Assembly: GCA_004379165.1 (NCBI GenBank)
Contig: NKXK01000018.1
Location: 50,184-114,183 of the forward strand
Length of the DNA stretch: 64,000 nucleotides
Direction: 5' to 3'
Origin: Rhodocyclaceae bacterium
GTDB lineage: Bacteria > Pseudomonadota > Gammaproteobacteria > Burkholderiales > Rhodocyclaceae
The position numbers and the translations under genes were made by a program. The notes below the pieces were generated by a model. That model was given only the letters and a program-made list of their open reading frames with translations, was not told the origin of the DNA and ran no database searches. Shown piece by piece: positions 28,128-40,291 of the stretch. Every line of letters begins with the position of its first letter. Position 1 is the first letter of the stretch.

Positions 28128-29300
28128 ATGAATATTCCCAGCCTCGACTTCGCCCTCGGCGAAGACATCAACATGCTGCGCGATGCGGTGAAGGCCTTTG
28201 CCGACGCTGAAATCGCCCCGCGCGCCGCGGAAATCGACCGCGTCAATGAATTCCCGGCAGACCTGTGGAAGAAATTCGGCGACATGGGCCTGCTCGGCAT
28301 GACCGCAGGCGAAGAATACGGCGGCACCAACATGGGCTACCTCGCCCACATCGTTGCGCTGGAAGAAATCTCCCGCGCCTCGGCCTCGGTCGGCCTCTCC
28401 TACGGTGCCCACTCCAACCTGTGCGTGAACCAGATCCGCCGCAACGGCAGCGAAGCCCAGAAGCAGAAATACCTGCCCAAGCTGATTTCCGGCGACCACG
28501 TCGGCGCGCTGGCGATGTCCGAGCCGAACGCCGGTTCCGACGTCGTGTCGATGAAGCTGAAGGCTGAAAAGAAAGGCGACCGCTACGTGCTCAACGGCGC
28601 AAAGATGTGGATCACCAACGGCGGTGACGCCGATACGCTGGTCGTCTATGCCAAGACCGACCCGGACGCCGGCGCCAAGGGCATGACCGCCTTCATCGTC
28701 GAAAAGGGCATGAAGGGCTTTTCCCACGGCACCCACCTCGACAAGCTGGGCATGCGCGGCTCCAACACCTTCCCGCTGTTCTTCGATGACTGCGAAGTAC
28801 CGGAAGAAAACGTCCTCGGCGGCGTCGGCAACGGCACCAAGGTGCTGATGTCCGGCCTCGACTACGAACGCGCCGTGCTCTGCGGCGGCCCGCTCGGCAT
28901 CATGGCCGCGTGCATGGACATCATCGTGCCCTACCTGCACGAGCGAAAGCAGTTCGGCCAGAGCATCGGCGAATTCCAGCTGATGCAGGGCAAGGTCGCC
29001 GACATGTACTCGACCTGGATGGCTAACCGCGCCTACGTTTATGCACTGGGGCGCGCCTGCGACAGCACCGACCACGCCCGCACGCTCCGCAAGGATGCCG
29101 CCGGTGCGATTCTTTACTCTGCAGAAAAGGCGACGTGGATGGCCGGGGAGGCGATTCAGACGCTGGGCGGTGTCGGCTACACCAACGAATACGCCACCGG
29201 CCGCCTCTGGCGCGATGCCAAGCTGTACGAAATCGGCGCCGGTACCAGCGAGATTCGCCGCATGCTGATCGGGCGCGAACTGATGGCGGAGACACGCTGA
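28128..29300 (+). CDS. ivd: Isovaleryl-CoA dehydrogenase
   Basis: This 390-residue FAD enzyme oxidises isovaleryl-CoA to 3-methylcrotonyl-CoA, the first committed step of leucine breakdown, passing electrons to ETF. Acyl-CoA dehydrogenase signatures [15 protein letters not shown] and [32 protein letters not shown] are clear. The catalytic glutamate sits in the helix [14 protein letters not shown], the position special to isovaleryl-CoA dehydrogenases rather than the C-terminal position of other family members. GGAG precedes the start. It lies upstream of the mcc and HMG-CoA lyase genes. Confidence 0.95.
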   Translation: MNIPSLDFALGEDINMLRDAVKAFADAEIAPRAAEIDRVNEFPADLWKKFGDMGLLGMTAGEEYGGTNMGYLAHIVALEEISRASASVGLSYGAHSNLCVNQIRRNGSEAQKQKYLPKLISGDHVGALAMSEPNAGSDVVSMKLKAEKKGDRYVLNGAKMWITNGGDADTLVVYAKTDPDAGAKGMTAFIVEKGMKGFSHGTHLDKLGMRGSNTFPLFFDDCEVPEENVLGGVGNGTKVLMSGLDYERAVLCGGPLGIMAACMDIIVPYLHERKQFGQSIGEFQLMQGKVADMYSTWMANRAYVYALGRACDSTDHARTLRKDAAGAILYSAEKATWMAGEAIQTLGGVGYTNEYATGRLWRDAKLYEIGAGTSEIRRMLIGRELMAETR

Positions 29301-29405
29301 ATTCATAATCACCGGCACAGGTAGAATGCGGGATTCGCGCCACACGCGCGAATCTTGCAACTCGCGGCGCTTACCCGCTGCCGCCGCTACCCGGAGTCCC
29401 GATTC

Positions 29406-30554
29406 ATGACCATCACGCTACGCATCCTCACCGCCGAAGACAGCGAAGCCCTGGAGCAGGTTCGCCAGTATTTCCGCAACTACGCGGCCTGGCTGGGCGT
29501 CGACCTGTCTTACCAGAATTTCGACCAGGAAATGGCCTCGCTGCCCGGCGCCTATGCGGCACCGCAAGGCCGGCTGTTCTTTGCTGAAATTGACGGTCAG
29601 CCGGCTGGTTGCGTTGGCGTGCGCCCGCTCGCCGATAGCGAGGGGCTGTGCGAGATGAAGCGCCTCTATGTCGCACCAGAAGCCCGAGGCCAAGGCGTCG
29701 GGGCCACACTGGCGATGGCCGCCATCAAAGTGGCCAAGGAACTGGGCTACAAGAAGCTGATGCTCGACACCCTGCCGAACATGCGAATGGCGGTGAAGCT
29801 CTACCGCGAGCTCGGCTTTAACGAGGCACCAGCGTATTACCAAACGCCAATCGAAGGGACGATGTTCCTCACCCTCGACCTCGAAAACTGGTCGGAAGAG
29901 GAAGTACGCAGCGAAAACCTGTCGCACCTTTTCGACTTTAACCGCGCCTGGGCGCGCAAGATGCAGGAGGTCGACGCCGATTACTTCAACCGCCTGGCCA
30001 AGCTGCAAACCCCTGAGCTGCTTTGGATCGGCTGCTCCGACTCCCGCGTTCCTGCCAACGAAATTGTCGGCCTGTTGCCGGGCGAAGTATTCGTCCATCG
30101 CAACGTCGCCAACCTCGTTCTGCATACCGACCTCAACTGCCTGTCGGTCATCCAGTACGCAGTCGATGTGCTCAAAGTGAAGCACATCATGGTTGTCGGC
30201 CATTACGGCTGTGGCGGAGTGCTCGCCGCGCTGAACAAAACCCGCGTCGGCATCGTCGATTTCTGGCTCGACAACGTTCAGCAGATCCATAGCAAACATC
30301 TGGCACAGATCGACAACCTGCCGGTCGAGCAGCGCCATGCCCGCCTCTGCGAACTGAATGTCCTCGAACAGGTCGTCAGCCTGGTCAACACCCCGGTCGT
30401 CAAGGATGCCTGGTCGCGTGGCCAGGATCTGACTATTCACGGCTGGATCTACGGCCTGAAAGACGGCCTGATGCACGACCTCGGCATCACCATCGACTGC
30501 CCGGCCGACCTGCCGGTGCGCTACGACGCCGCACTCAAGGCGCTTGAGGCCTGA
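29406..30554 (+). CDS. GNAT acetyltransferase - beta-carbonic anhydrase fusion protein
   Basis: A 382-residue two-domain protein. Residues about 1-158 are a GNAT N-acetyltransferase with the acetyl-CoA loop LYVAPEARGQGVGATLAMAA. Residues about 165-382 are a complete beta-class carbonic anhydrase with zinc ligands in WIGCSDSRVPANEI (Cys and the Asp-Arg dyad) and VVGHYGCGGV (His and Cys). The CA half alone is as long as E. coli Can, so nothing is missing. The frame has no stop or slippery site at the junction. Bicarbonate from the CA could feed the biotin carboxylases encoded downstream; the acetylated substrate is unknown. Confidence 0.92.
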   Translation: MTITLRILTAEDSEALEQVRQYFRNYAAWLGVDLSYQNFDQEMASLPGAYAAPQGRLFFAEIDGQPAGCVGVRPLADSEGLCEMKRLYVAPEARGQGVGATLAMAAIKVAKELGYKKLMLDTLPNMRMAVKLYRELGFNEAPAYYQTPIEGTMFLTLDLENWSEEEVRSENLSHLFDFNRAWARKMQEVDADYFNRLAKLQTPELLWIGCSDSRVPANEIVGLLPGEVFVHRNVANLVLHTDLNCLSVIQYAVDVLKVKHIMVVGHYGCGGVLAALNKTRVGIVDFWLDNVQQIHSKHLAQIDNLPVEQRHARLCELNVLEQVVSLVNTPVVKDAWSRGQDLTIHGWIYGLKDGLMHDLGITIDCPADLPVRYDAALKALEA

Positions 30555-30592
30555 ACCGATTTACCCATAAAAACCGTCAAGGAGAACACAGC

Positions 30593-31783
30593 ATGAATGA
30601 CCCGATCGTAATCGTTTCCGCCGCCCGTACCGCCATGGGCAGCTTTCAGGGCGGCTTCGCCGGTCTGACCGCCGCCAACCTCGGCGCCGAGGCGATCAAG
30701 GCCGCCGTTGCCCGCGCCGGCATCGACGCCAACCTGATCGAAGAAGTGCTGATGGGCTGCGTACTGCAAGCCGGCCAGGGTCAGGCCCCGGCCCGCCAGG
30801 CCGCGCTGCAGGCCGGCCTGCCGCTATCTGCCGGTTGCGCCACCATCCACAAGGTCTGCGGCTCCGCAATGAAAGCCACCATGCTCGGCCACGACGGTAT
30901 CCTTGCCGGCTCCTACGGCGCAGCCGTGGTTGGCGGCATGGAGTCGATGACCAACGCCCCCTACCTGCTGCCCAAGGCCCGCGGCGGCTACCGCCTCGGC
31001 CATGGCCAGATGATGGACCACATGTTCCTCGACGGCCTCGAAGACAGCTACAGCAAGGAGACTCGCGGCCGCCTGATGGGCACTTTTGCCGAAGACTGCG
31101 CCAGCGCCTACGGTTTCACCCGCGAGGCACAGGATGAGTTCGCCATCCGCTCCACGACCCGCGCCATCGAAGCCAGCAACAACGGCAGCTTCGACTGGGA
31201 AATCACCCCCGTCACCGTTGCCGGTCGCAAGGGCGATGTCACCATCGCCAAGGACGAAGGCCCGTTTGCCGTCAATGTCGACAAGATCCCAACCCTCAAA
31301 CCGGCCTTCCGCAAGGATGGCACCGTCACCCCGGCCAACTCCTCGTCGATCTCCGACGGCGCTGCCGCCTTGGTGCTGATGCGTGCATCGCAAGCCGAAA
31401 AGCTCGGCCTCAACCCGGTTGCCCGCATCCTTGGCCACACCACCCATGCCGGCGTACCGGCCCAATTTCCCTCGGCACCGGTCGGCGCGATGCAAAAATT
31501 GTTCGCAAAAACCGGGTTGACCGCAGAAACCGTCGATCTCTATGAAATCAATGAAGCCTTCGCCGTGGTCACGATGGCGGCCCTGCATGATCTCAAGCTC
31601 GATCCAGCCAAGGTCAACATTCACGGCGGAGCCTGCGCCCTCGGCCACCCGATCGGCGCTTCCGGCGTCCGCATCCTCGTCACCCTTCTCGGCGCCCTCA
31701 AGGCCCGTGGCGGCAAGCGCGGCATCGCCTCGCTGTGCATCGGTGGCGGCGAAGCGACGGCACTGGCCGTCGAGATGCTGTAA
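30593..31783 (+). CDS. Acetyl-CoA C-acetyltransferase (thiolase)
   Basis: A 396-residue thiolase. The acylated cysteine is in HKVCGSAMKA (about residue 90); NEAFAV and GGACALGHPIGASGVR supply the histidine, and CIGGGEA the second cysteine. In this cluster it would cleave acetoacetyl-CoA formed from leucine, or in reverse supply PHA precursors. AAGGAG precedes the ATG. The enzyme is closest to biosynthetic/degradative acetoacetyl-CoA thiolases (PhaA/AtoB type); the sequence does not fix the preferred direction. Confidence 0.92.
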   Translation: MNDPIVIVSAARTAMGSFQGGFAGLTAANLGAEAIKAAVARAGIDANLIEEVLMGCVLQAGQGQAPARQAALQAGLPLSAGCATIHKVCGSAMKATMLGHDGILAGSYGAAVVGGMESMTNAPYLLPKARGGYRLGHGQMMDHMFLDGLEDSYSKETRGRLMGTFAEDCASAYGFTREAQDEFAIRSTTRAIEASNNGSFDWEITPVTVAGRKGDVTIAKDEGPFAVNVDKIPTLKPAFRKDGTVTPANSSSISDGAAALVLMRASQAEKLGLNPVARILGHTTHAGVPAQFPSAPVGAMQKLFAKTGLTAETVDLYEINEAFAVVTMAALHDLKLDPAKVNIHGGACALGHPIGASGVRILVTLLGALKARGGKRGIASLCIGGGEATALAVEML

Positions 31784-32695
31784 TTGAGCGAAACCCGAAC
31801 GCTCACTTACGGCAAGCTGGTGGCAGCCATGGCCATGTGGGGCGGCACCTGGATCGCCGGGCGGGTGATTGCGCAGGAGCTGGCGGCGCCGCTCGCCGTC
31901 GCTTCGCTGCGCTTCGTGCTCGCCGGCCTGGTCGTCGCCGCCGTCATGCTCGCCTCCGAAGGCAGCATCCCGCTGCCGCAGGGGCGCCAGGCATGGACGC
32001 TGGTCTGGGCGCTCGGGTTTTTCGGCATTTTTCTGTACGGCCTGTGCTTCTTTTTCGGGCTGCAACGCATACCTGCCGGGCGCGGTGCGCTGGTCGTCGC
32101 CCTCAATCCGGTGGTCATCGTCCTCCTCGCCTGGCTGCTCGGCAAGGAGCGGATGACGCTGAAAAAGGCCTTCGGCAGCCTGATCGCCTTCGCCGGCTGC
32201 CTGACGGTGATCGGTAATGGCGACCCGCTGGCCCTGCTGCAAGGCTCGGTCGGGCTGGGCGAATGGCTGATCATCGGCTGCGTCGTCAGTTGGGCGGCCT
32301 ATACCTTCATCGGCTGGCAGGCTACCGGCCATTTCTCGGCGCTGGCGACGACGCTCTACGCCTCCTTCACCGGCGCCACCCTGCTCGGACTGGCGGCACT
32401 GGTACAGGGCGACATCCACCCGCTGGCGTGGTCCTGGCGGGTGTGGGCGGGGATGAGCTTCCTCGCCATATTCGGCACCGCCATCGCCTACACCTGGTTC
32501 ACCGCCGCCGTGCAGCGCCTCGGCGCCGGCCATGCCTCGGTGTTTATCAATCTGGTACCGGTGTTCGCCGTGCTGCAAGCGGCCGTGCTGCTCGATGAAC
32601 GCCTCGGCCTGCCCGTACTTTTCGGCGGCCTGCTGGTCATTGCCGGTGTCACGCTGGCCACCCTACAAAAAACAACCCTGGAGAAAACAACATGA
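31784..32695 (+). CDS. EamA/DMT-family transporter
   Basis: A 303-residue protein with ten hydrophobic helices in two EamA repeats, the second ending GLPVLFGGLLVIAGVTLA. It begins directly after the thiolase stop with a TTG codon. An in-frame ATG at 31829 (MAMWGGTW) is the alternative start. It overlaps the next acyl-CoA dehydrogenase by 4 bp (ATGA), so it belongs to the operon. Drug/metabolite transporters of this type export amino acids or other small metabolites; the substrate is unknown. Confidence 0.82.
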   Translation: MSETRTLTYGKLVAAMAMWGGTWIAGRVIAQELAAPLAVASLRFVLAGLVVAAVMLASEGSIPLPQGRQAWTLVWALGFFGIFLYGLCFFFGLQRIPAGRGALVVALNPVVIVLLAWLLGKERMTLKKAFGSLIAFAGCLTVIGNGDPLALLQGSVGLGEWLIIGCVVSWAAYTFIGWQATGHFSALATTLYASFTGATLLGLAALVQGDIHPLAWSWRVWAGMSFLAIFGTAIAYTWFTAAVQRLGAGHASVFINLVPVFAVLQAAVLLDERLGLPVLFGGLLVIAGVTLATLQKTTLEKTT

Positions 32696-33828
32696 TTCTG
32701 ACGCAAGAACAGGAAATGATCCGCGACTCGATGCGCGCCTTCGCGCAGGAGCGCCTCGCCCCCTTCGCCGCCGAATGGGACCGCAACCATACCTTCCCGG
32801 CCGAAGCGCTGAAGGAACTGGGCGAACTCGGCGCCATGGGCATGGTCGTGCCGGAAGAATGGGATGGCGCCGGCATGGATTACATGTCGCTGGTGCTGAC
32901 GCTTGAAGAAATCGCCGCCGGCGACGGCGCCACCTCAACCATCGTCTCGGTGCAGAACTCCCTGGCCTGCGGTATCCCAAGCAAGTACGGCACCGATGCC
33001 CAAAAGGAAGAATGGCTCAAGCCGCTGGCCCGTGGCGAGAAGCTCGGCTGCTTCTGCCTGACCGAGCCACACACCGGCTCCGACGCCTCCGCCATCACCA
33101 CCCGCGCCGACCGTGACGGCGACCATTTCATACTGAATGGCGTCAAGCACTACATCACCACCGGTAGCCACGCCGATGTCGCCATTGTCTTCGCCGTCAC
33201 CGACAAGGCTGCTGGCAAGAAGGGCATCTCCTGCTTCCTGGTGCCGACCGCGACACCGGGCTACAAGGTCGCCCGCATCGAACGCAAAATGGGCCAGCAC
33301 GCCTCCGACACCGCCCAGATCGTCTTCGAGGACTGCCGCATTCCGGCCTCGGCCCTGCTCGGCAAGGAAGGCGAAGGCTACAAGATCGCCCTCTCCAACC
33401 TGGAAGCCGGGCGCATCGGCATCGCCGCCCAGTCGGTCGGCATGGCCCGCGCCGCTTTTGAGGCGGCAGTCGCCTACGCCAAGGAGCGTGTCACCTTCGG
33501 CGTGCCAATCATCGAACACCAGGCCGTCAATTTTCGCCTGGCCGACATGGCCACCAGGATCGACGCTGCCCGCTTGATGGTCTGGCGCGCCGCCACCCTC
33601 AAGGATGCCGGCAAACCCTGCCTGGTCGAAGCCTCGATGGCCAAAATGTACGCCTCCGAGATGGCCGAGAAGGTGTGTTCCGACGCTATCCAGATTCATG
33701 GTGGCTGCGGCTACACCGATGAAACGTCGGTCGAGCGCATCGCGCGCGACGTGCGCATCACCCAGATCTACGAAGGCGCAAACGACATCCAGCGCCTGGT
33801 GATCGGACGTTCCATCGCCGCCGAATAA
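32692..33828 (+). CDS. Acyl-CoA dehydrogenase (short-chain type)
   Basis: This 378-residue FAD-dependent dehydrogenase carries CLTEPHTGSDASAITT and QIHGGCGYTDETSVERIARDVRITQIYEGANDIQRLVI. The catalytic glutamate is in YEGAND near the C-terminus, as in short-chain and 2-methyl-branched acyl-CoA dehydrogenases. Substrates may be butyryl-, isobutyryl- or 2-methylbutyryl-CoA; the leucine/branched-chain setting favours the last two, but this is inference. Translation is coupled to the EamA gene. Confidence 0.9.
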   Translation: MILTQEQEMIRDSMRAFAQERLAPFAAEWDRNHTFPAEALKELGELGAMGMVVPEEWDGAGMDYMSLVLTLEEIAAGDGATSTIVSVQNSLACGIPSKYGTDAQKEEWLKPLARGEKLGCFCLTEPHTGSDASAITTRADRDGDHFILNGVKHYITTGSHADVAIVFAVTDKAAGKKGISCFLVPTATPGYKVARIERKMGQHASDTAQIVFEDCRIPASALLGKEGEGYKIALSNLEAGRIGIAAQSVGMARAAFEAAVAYAKERVTFGVPIIEHQAVNFRLADMATRIDAARLMVWRAATLKDAGKPCLVEASMAKMYASEMAEKVCSDAIQIHGGCGYTDETSVERIARDVRITQIYEGANDIQRLVIGRSIAAE

Positions 33829-33834
33829 GGGCAT

Positions 33835-33872
33835 CTGCGGTCGACCGGAAAAATTGATAAAAGCCGGCGACC
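33835..33872 (+). repeat. Dispersed CTGCGGTCAACC motif, copy 4
   Basis: CTGCGGTCGACCGGAAAAA, a spacer, then TAAAAGCCGGCGACC. It begins 7 bp after the dehydrogenase stop and ends 21 bp before the next start codon. Confidence 0.5.
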
Positions 33873-33893
33873 GCCCCCAACGAGGAGACAACA

Positions 33894-34511
33894 ATGACCG
33901 ATAACGAAAAAACCCCCATCGACTTCTGGTTCGATTTTTCCAGCCCCTACGGCTACCTGCTGGCCGAGAAGCTGGACGATTTTGCCGCGAAGCACGGCCG
34001 CAAGGTGCGCTGGCACCCCATCTTGCTCGGCGTCATCTTCCAGGCCACCGGCAGCCGCCCGCCGGTAGATGGCAACAGCCCGAAGGCGAAGTACATCTTC
34101 AACGACTTCCACCGTTCGGCACGCTTCATGGGCGTGCCCTACAACCCGCCCAGCCGCTTCCCGCTGCCGACCCAGAACGCCGCCCGCGCCTACTACTGGC
34201 TGCACGGACAGGATTGCGCGCTGGCCCGCCGCTTCGCCAAGGCCATTTATCGCGGCTTTTTCGTGGACGATCTCGACATTTCGTCGCCGGAAACCGTCCT
34301 CGATATTGCGGCAAAAATTGGCGTTGACCGCAGCAAGCTCGAAACCGCGCTGCAAACGCCTGAGGTCAAGGCCCGGCTCAAGGACGAATGCGAGCAGGCG
34401 CTGGCTGCCGGCGTCTTCGGCTCGCCGCACGTCATCATCAACGGCGAACACTTCTTCGGCGCCGACCGCCTGCCGCAGATTGAGCGCTGGCTGGAAACAG
34501 GCGGATTCTGA
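33894..34511 (+). CDS. 2-hydroxychromene-2-carboxylate isomerase/DsbA-family thioredoxin-fold protein
   Basis: A 205-residue protein that opens IDFWFDFSSPYGYLLAEKL, the kappa-class GST/HCCA isomerase start with the catalytic serine in SSPYGY, and ends GSPHVIINGEHFFGADRLPQIERWL. The DsbA CxxC is absent, as usual for this subfamily. Known members isomerise aromatic intermediates with glutathione; a role in this CoA-acid cluster is not evident. AACGAGGAG precedes the ATG. Confidence 0.85.
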   Translation: MTDNEKTPIDFWFDFSSPYGYLLAEKLDDFAAKHGRKVRWHPILLGVIFQATGSRPPVDGNSPKAKYIFNDFHRSARFMGVPYNPPSRFPLPTQNAARAYYWLHGQDCALARRFAKAIYRGFFVDDLDISSPETVLDIAAKIGVDRSKLETALQTPEVKARLKDECEQALAAGVFGSPHVIINGEHFFGADRLPQIERWLETGGF

Positions 34512-34518
34512 GCGAGCC

Positions 34519-35118
<600 letters not shown>

Positions 35119-35127
35119 GGATCAGAT

Positions 35128-35198
35128 CGTCGTTCCCGTGCAAACGGGAACCCATACGGGCTCGAACCTGTAGATTCCCGCCTACGCGGGAATGACGG
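35128..35198. repeat. REP-like intergenic inverted repeat
   Basis: CGTCGTTCCCG at one end and CGGGAATGACGG at the other make long outer arms. Each arm carries its own small hairpin (GTTCCCGT/ACGGGAAC and ATTCCCG/CGGGAAT). This is the well-known form of dispersed GGGAATGACG-type repeats in betaproteobacteria. It separates the LOG gene from mccB. Confidence 0.75.
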
Positions 35199-35247
35199 CT
35201 TCTTGACTCAAACTTCAGGACAAACACAAGCAAAAAAGCGAGGAGAC

Positions 35248-36855
35248 ATGACTACCCTGAAATCACAACTCAATCCGCGTGGCGCGGATTTCCAGGCCAA
35301 TGCGGCAGCGATGCGGACACTGGTCGACGACCTGCACGAGAAAGTCGAGAAAATCGCCCTCGGTGGCCCGGAAGCTGCGCGTCAAAAGCATCTGGCGCGC
35401 GGCAAACTACTGCCGCGCGAGCGGGTCAACGGCCTGCTCGATCCCGGCACGCCCTTCCTCGAAATCGGCCAGTTCGCGGCCTATGGCATGTACGGCGGCG
35501 ATGTACCGGCCGCGTCGGTGATCGCCGGCATTGGCCGCATCCACGGCGTCGAGTGCATGGTCGTCGCCAACGATGCGACCGTGAAAGGCGGCACCTACTA
35601 CCCGCTGACGGTGAAAAAGCACCTGCGCGCGCAGGAAATCGCGCTGGAGAACCGTCTGCCCTGCGTCTATCTGGTCGATTCCGGCGGCGCCTTCCTGCCG
35701 ATGCAGGACGAGGTCTTCCCGGACAAGGAACACTTCGGCCGCATCTTCTTCAACCAGGCCAATCTCTCGGCCAAGGGCATCCCGCAAATCGCTGCCGTCA
35801 TGGGCTCATGCACGGCGGGCGGCGCTTACGTGCCGGCGATGTGCGACGAGTCGATCATCGTCAAGAACCAGGGCACCATCTTCCTCGGCGGCCCGCCGCT
35901 GGTAAAGGCGGCGACGGGCGAAGTGGTCAGCGCCGAAGACCTCGGCGGGGCCGACGTGCATACCCGCATTTCCGGCGTCGCCGACCATCTGGCGGAAAAC
36001 GACGCGCATGCGCTGGCCATCGCCCGCCGCATCATTAAGGATCTCAACTGGAAAAAGGCGCCTCCGGTCACCCTGACTACGCCGAGCGAGCCGCTCTACG
36101 CTGCCGAAGAGCTTTACGGCGTGATCCCGACCGACTCGAAAAAGCCCTTCGACGTGCGCGAAATCATCGCCCGCATCGTCGATGGCTCCGATTTCGACGA
36201 ATTCAAGGCCCGCTACGGCAACACGCTGGTCTGCGGCTTCGCCCGCATCTATGGCTATCCGGTGGGCATCGTTGCGAATAACGGGATTCTTTTCAGTGAA
36301 TCGGCGCAAAAAGGCGCGCACTTTATCGAACTCTGCGCCCAGCGCGGCATACCGCTCGTCTTCCTGCAAAACATTACCGGCTTCATGGTCGGCAAGAAAT
36401 ACGAAAACGGCGGCATCGCCCGCGACGGCGCCAAGATGGTCACCGCCGTCGCCACCGCCAAGGTGCCGAAATTCACCGTCGTCATCGGCGGCAGCTTTGG
36501 CGCGGGCAACTACGGCATGTGCGGCCGCGCTTACAGCCCACGTTTGATGTGGATGTGGCCGAACTCACGCATCTCGGTGATGGGCGGTGAACAGGCCGCC
36601 GGCGTACTCGCCACCGTCAAGCGCGACGGTATCGAAGCCGGCGGCAAGGCGTGGAGCGCCGAGGAAGAGGATTCGTTCAAAGCGCCGATTCGTGAACAAT
36701 ACGAGCAGCAGGGGCACCCGTACTACGCCTCGGCGCGGCTGTGGGACGATGGGATTATCGACCCGGCGGATACCCGTCGGGTGCTGGGTCTTGGGCTGTC
36801 GGCGGCGATGAATGCGCCGGCGGAAGAGACGAAGTTCGGGATTTTCCGGATGTGA
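35248..36855 (+). CDS. mccB: 3-methylcrotonyl-CoA carboxylase, carboxyltransferase (beta) subunit
   Basis: The 535-residue carboxyltransferase transfers CO2 from biotin to 3-methylcrotonyl-CoA, giving 3-methylglutaconyl-CoA. Crotonase-fold signatures are [19 protein letters not shown] and [17 protein letters not shown] in the N half, and [20 protein letters not shown] and [11 protein letters not shown] in the C half, close to LiuB/MCCB. AGGAGA sets the start at 35248, though the frame opens 15 codons earlier. It forms a functional pair with mccA at 37968. Confidence 0.96.
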   Translation: MTTLKSQLNPRGADFQANAAAMRTLVDDLHEKVEKIALGGPEAARQKHLARGKLLPRERVNGLLDPGTPFLEIGQFAAYGMYGGDVPAASVIAGIGRIHGVECMVVANDATVKGGTYYPLTVKKHLRAQEIALENRLPCVYLVDSGGAFLPMQDEVFPDKEHFGRIFFNQANLSAKGIPQIAAVMGSCTAGGAYVPAMCDESIIVKNQGTIFLGGPPLVKAATGEVVSAEDLGGADVHTRISGVADHLAENDAHALAIARRIIKDLNWKKAPPVTLTTPSEPLYAAEELYGVIPTDSKKPFDVREIIARIVDGSDFDEFKARYGNTLVCGFARIYGYPVGIVANNGILFSESAQKGAHFIELCAQRGIPLVFLQNITGFMVGKKYENGGIARDGAKMVTAVATAKVPKFTVVIGGSFGAGNYGMCGRAYSPRLMWMWPNSRISVMGGEQAAGVLATVKRDGIEAGGKAWSAEEEDSFKAPIREQYEQQGHPYYASARLWDDGIIDPADTRRVLGLGLSAAMNAPAEETKFGIFRM

Positions 36856-36927
36856 TGGGGTTGTCTGTGGCTTTCTCGTCTTTAAAAGCCGGTGGTTTTG
36901 TTCAGCCGCTACATTCCGCCTTGCCGC

Positions 36928-36969
36928 CGGGCGTACTTTTTCTTGGCGAAGCAAAAGAAAGTACGCCCG
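36928..36969. repeat. Inverted repeat CGGGCGTACTTT / AAAGTACGCCCG
   Basis: A perfect 12-bp stem enclosing 18 bases lies in the 201-bp gap between mccB and liuC. It resembles dispersed betaproteobacterial repeats that often contain GAAGCAAAAGAAAGTACGC. No gene is seen in the gap. As a stem it may also pause transcription, but no T run follows. Confidence 0.65.
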
Positions 36970-37056
36970 CGCGTCAGGCGCGGAAACCAGCGCTTGAAAG
37001 AGCAAAAAGCCCAACACCAATAGCCAACAATCAAAAAATTCAGGAGACAAACAACA

Positions 37057-37845
37057 ATGCCCTTCACCACCCTAGAAATCGAACTCACCGGCCCGGTCGC
37101 CACCATCTGGATGAACCGCCCGGACATGCACAATGCCTTCGATGAAGTCCTCATCGCCGAACTAACCGCGGCCTGCATCGCCCTCGATGACGACAAGGAC
37201 GTCCGCGTCGTCGTCCTCGCCGGCCGCGGCAAGAGCTTTTCGGCCGGCGCCGACCTCAACTGGATGAAGCGCGCCGCCAACAACGGCGTCGATGACAACC
37301 TCAACGACGCCCGCGCGCTCGCGAAAATGCTGCGCGTGCTCGCCGAGATGAAGAAGCCGACCATCGCCCGCGTGCAGGGTGCGGCGCTCGGTGGCGGCAC
37401 CGGCCTGACCGCCGCCTGTGACATCGCGGTCGCCTCGACCAAGGCGATTTTCGCCACCTCCGAGGTCAAGTTCGGCATCATCCCGTCCGCCATTTCGCCC
37501 TACGTGGTGCGCGCCATTGGCGCCCGTCAGGCTTACCGTTACTTCCAGTCGGCCGAGCGCATCGATGCTGCCCGCGCCCGTGAAATCGGGCTGGTGCATG
37601 AAGCCGTCGAACCGGAGCAACTCGATGCCAAACTCAAGGAAATCGTCGATGCCCTGCTCGTCGGCGGCCCCTGCGCGCAAGCTGCGGCCAAGGACCTGAT
37701 TCGCGCCGTCGATAACCAGCCGATCAACGACAACGTTGTCGAGGACACCGCCCACCGCATCGCCCACCTGCGCGCGACCCCGGAAGCACGCGAGGGCATC
37801 TCGGCCTTTCTGGACAAACGCCAGCCGAACTGGATGGGGGAATAA
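37057..37845 (+). CDS. liuC: Methylglutaconyl-CoA hydratase (enoyl-CoA hydratase family)
   Basis: A 262-residue crotonase. FSAGADLNWMKRAA and VQGAALGGGTGLTAACDIAVA form the oxyanion hole, and the glutamate in FATSEVKFGIIPSAISPYV is placed as in hydratases. Its position between mccB and mccA assigns the hydration of 3-methylglutaconyl-CoA to HMG-CoA, as for LiuC/AtuE-type proteins. AGGAG precedes the start by about ten bases. Confidence 0.92.
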   Translation: MPFTTLEIELTGPVATIWMNRPDMHNAFDEVLIAELTAACIALDDDKDVRVVVLAGRGKSFSAGADLNWMKRAANNGVDDNLNDARALAKMLRVLAEMKKPTIARVQGAALGGGTGLTAACDIAVASTKAIFATSEVKFGIIPSAISPYVVRAIGARQAYRYFQSAERIDAARAREIGLVHEAVEPEQLDAKLKEIVDALLVGGPCAQAAAKDLIRAVDNQPINDNVVEDTAHRIAHLRATPEAREGISAFLDKRQPNWMGE

Positions 37846-37849
37846 TCCG

Positions 37850-37967
37850 ATGCTCACCAAGATTCTGATTGCCGACAGAGGCGACCAGCCGCGCAGCAGC
37901 GCAGCGACGAAGTCAAACCGCCTGCGTGCGCAGCACGCTCAGGCGATTTCTCCGCGGGAGACCAAGC

Positions 37968-37975
<8 letters not shown>
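37850..37975 (+). pseudogene. Partial duplication of the mccA 5' end (41-codon frame)
   Basis: The frame opens MLTKILIADRGD, which matches the first residues of MccA (MFNKILIANRGE) at 9 of 12 positions, then runs into unrelated sequence and stops at 37973-37975. That stop overlaps the true mccA start at 37968. Differences are mostly in third codon positions, so the copy is old or came from a relative. It may be the former start of mccA displaced by about 80 bp of inserted sequence. It could act as a short upstream coupled frame. Confidence 0.5.
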
Positions 37976-39968
<1,993 letters not shown>

Positions 39969-39977
39969 TCGCCGGAG

Positions 39978-40181
39978 TCAGCCCTCATGGTCCTCGTCAT
40001 CCGATGCCCTCAACCACCACAGCAGGTCACTGCCCTGCAGAGGCATCGGAATGATCTGGTTCCGTTCCCACTTGAAAACCGGACCGTAGGGAAGGTAACG
40101 GGCCAGCACCTGGCCGCGCCCCGTGACAGCGAAAAACGGCATGCCCAGTTTGACTGCGCTGCGGATTTGCTCGTCGGTCAT
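39978..40181 (-). CDS. Small conserved-looking protein, antisense within the leucine cluster
   Basis: A 67-residue protein, [77 protein letters not shown] at ideal spacing precedes the ATG, which supports it as real. It is the only minus-strand gene between mccA and liuE. I do not recognise the family; it has no membrane segment or signal. Its transcript would oppose readthrough from mccA into liuE. Confidence 0.65.
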   Translation of the reverse strand: MTDEQIRSAVKLGMPFFAVTGRGQVLARYLPYGPVFKWERNQIIPMPLQGSDLLWWLRASDDEDHEG

Positions 40182-40291
40182 GCTCCCTCCTTGTTCTGGC
40201 GGACAGGCACCGCATTCAACGCTACGCCGATGACCTCTCGCCGGCAAGGGGCACCCGCCCGCTACCTTGCTTTTTGAATGGATTGATTGCC

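Noticed and set aside
29332..29354. Hairpin GATTCGCG/CGCGAATC upstream of the GNAT-CA gene as terminator of ivd
   Set aside because: There is no T run after it; it may be only a structured leader.
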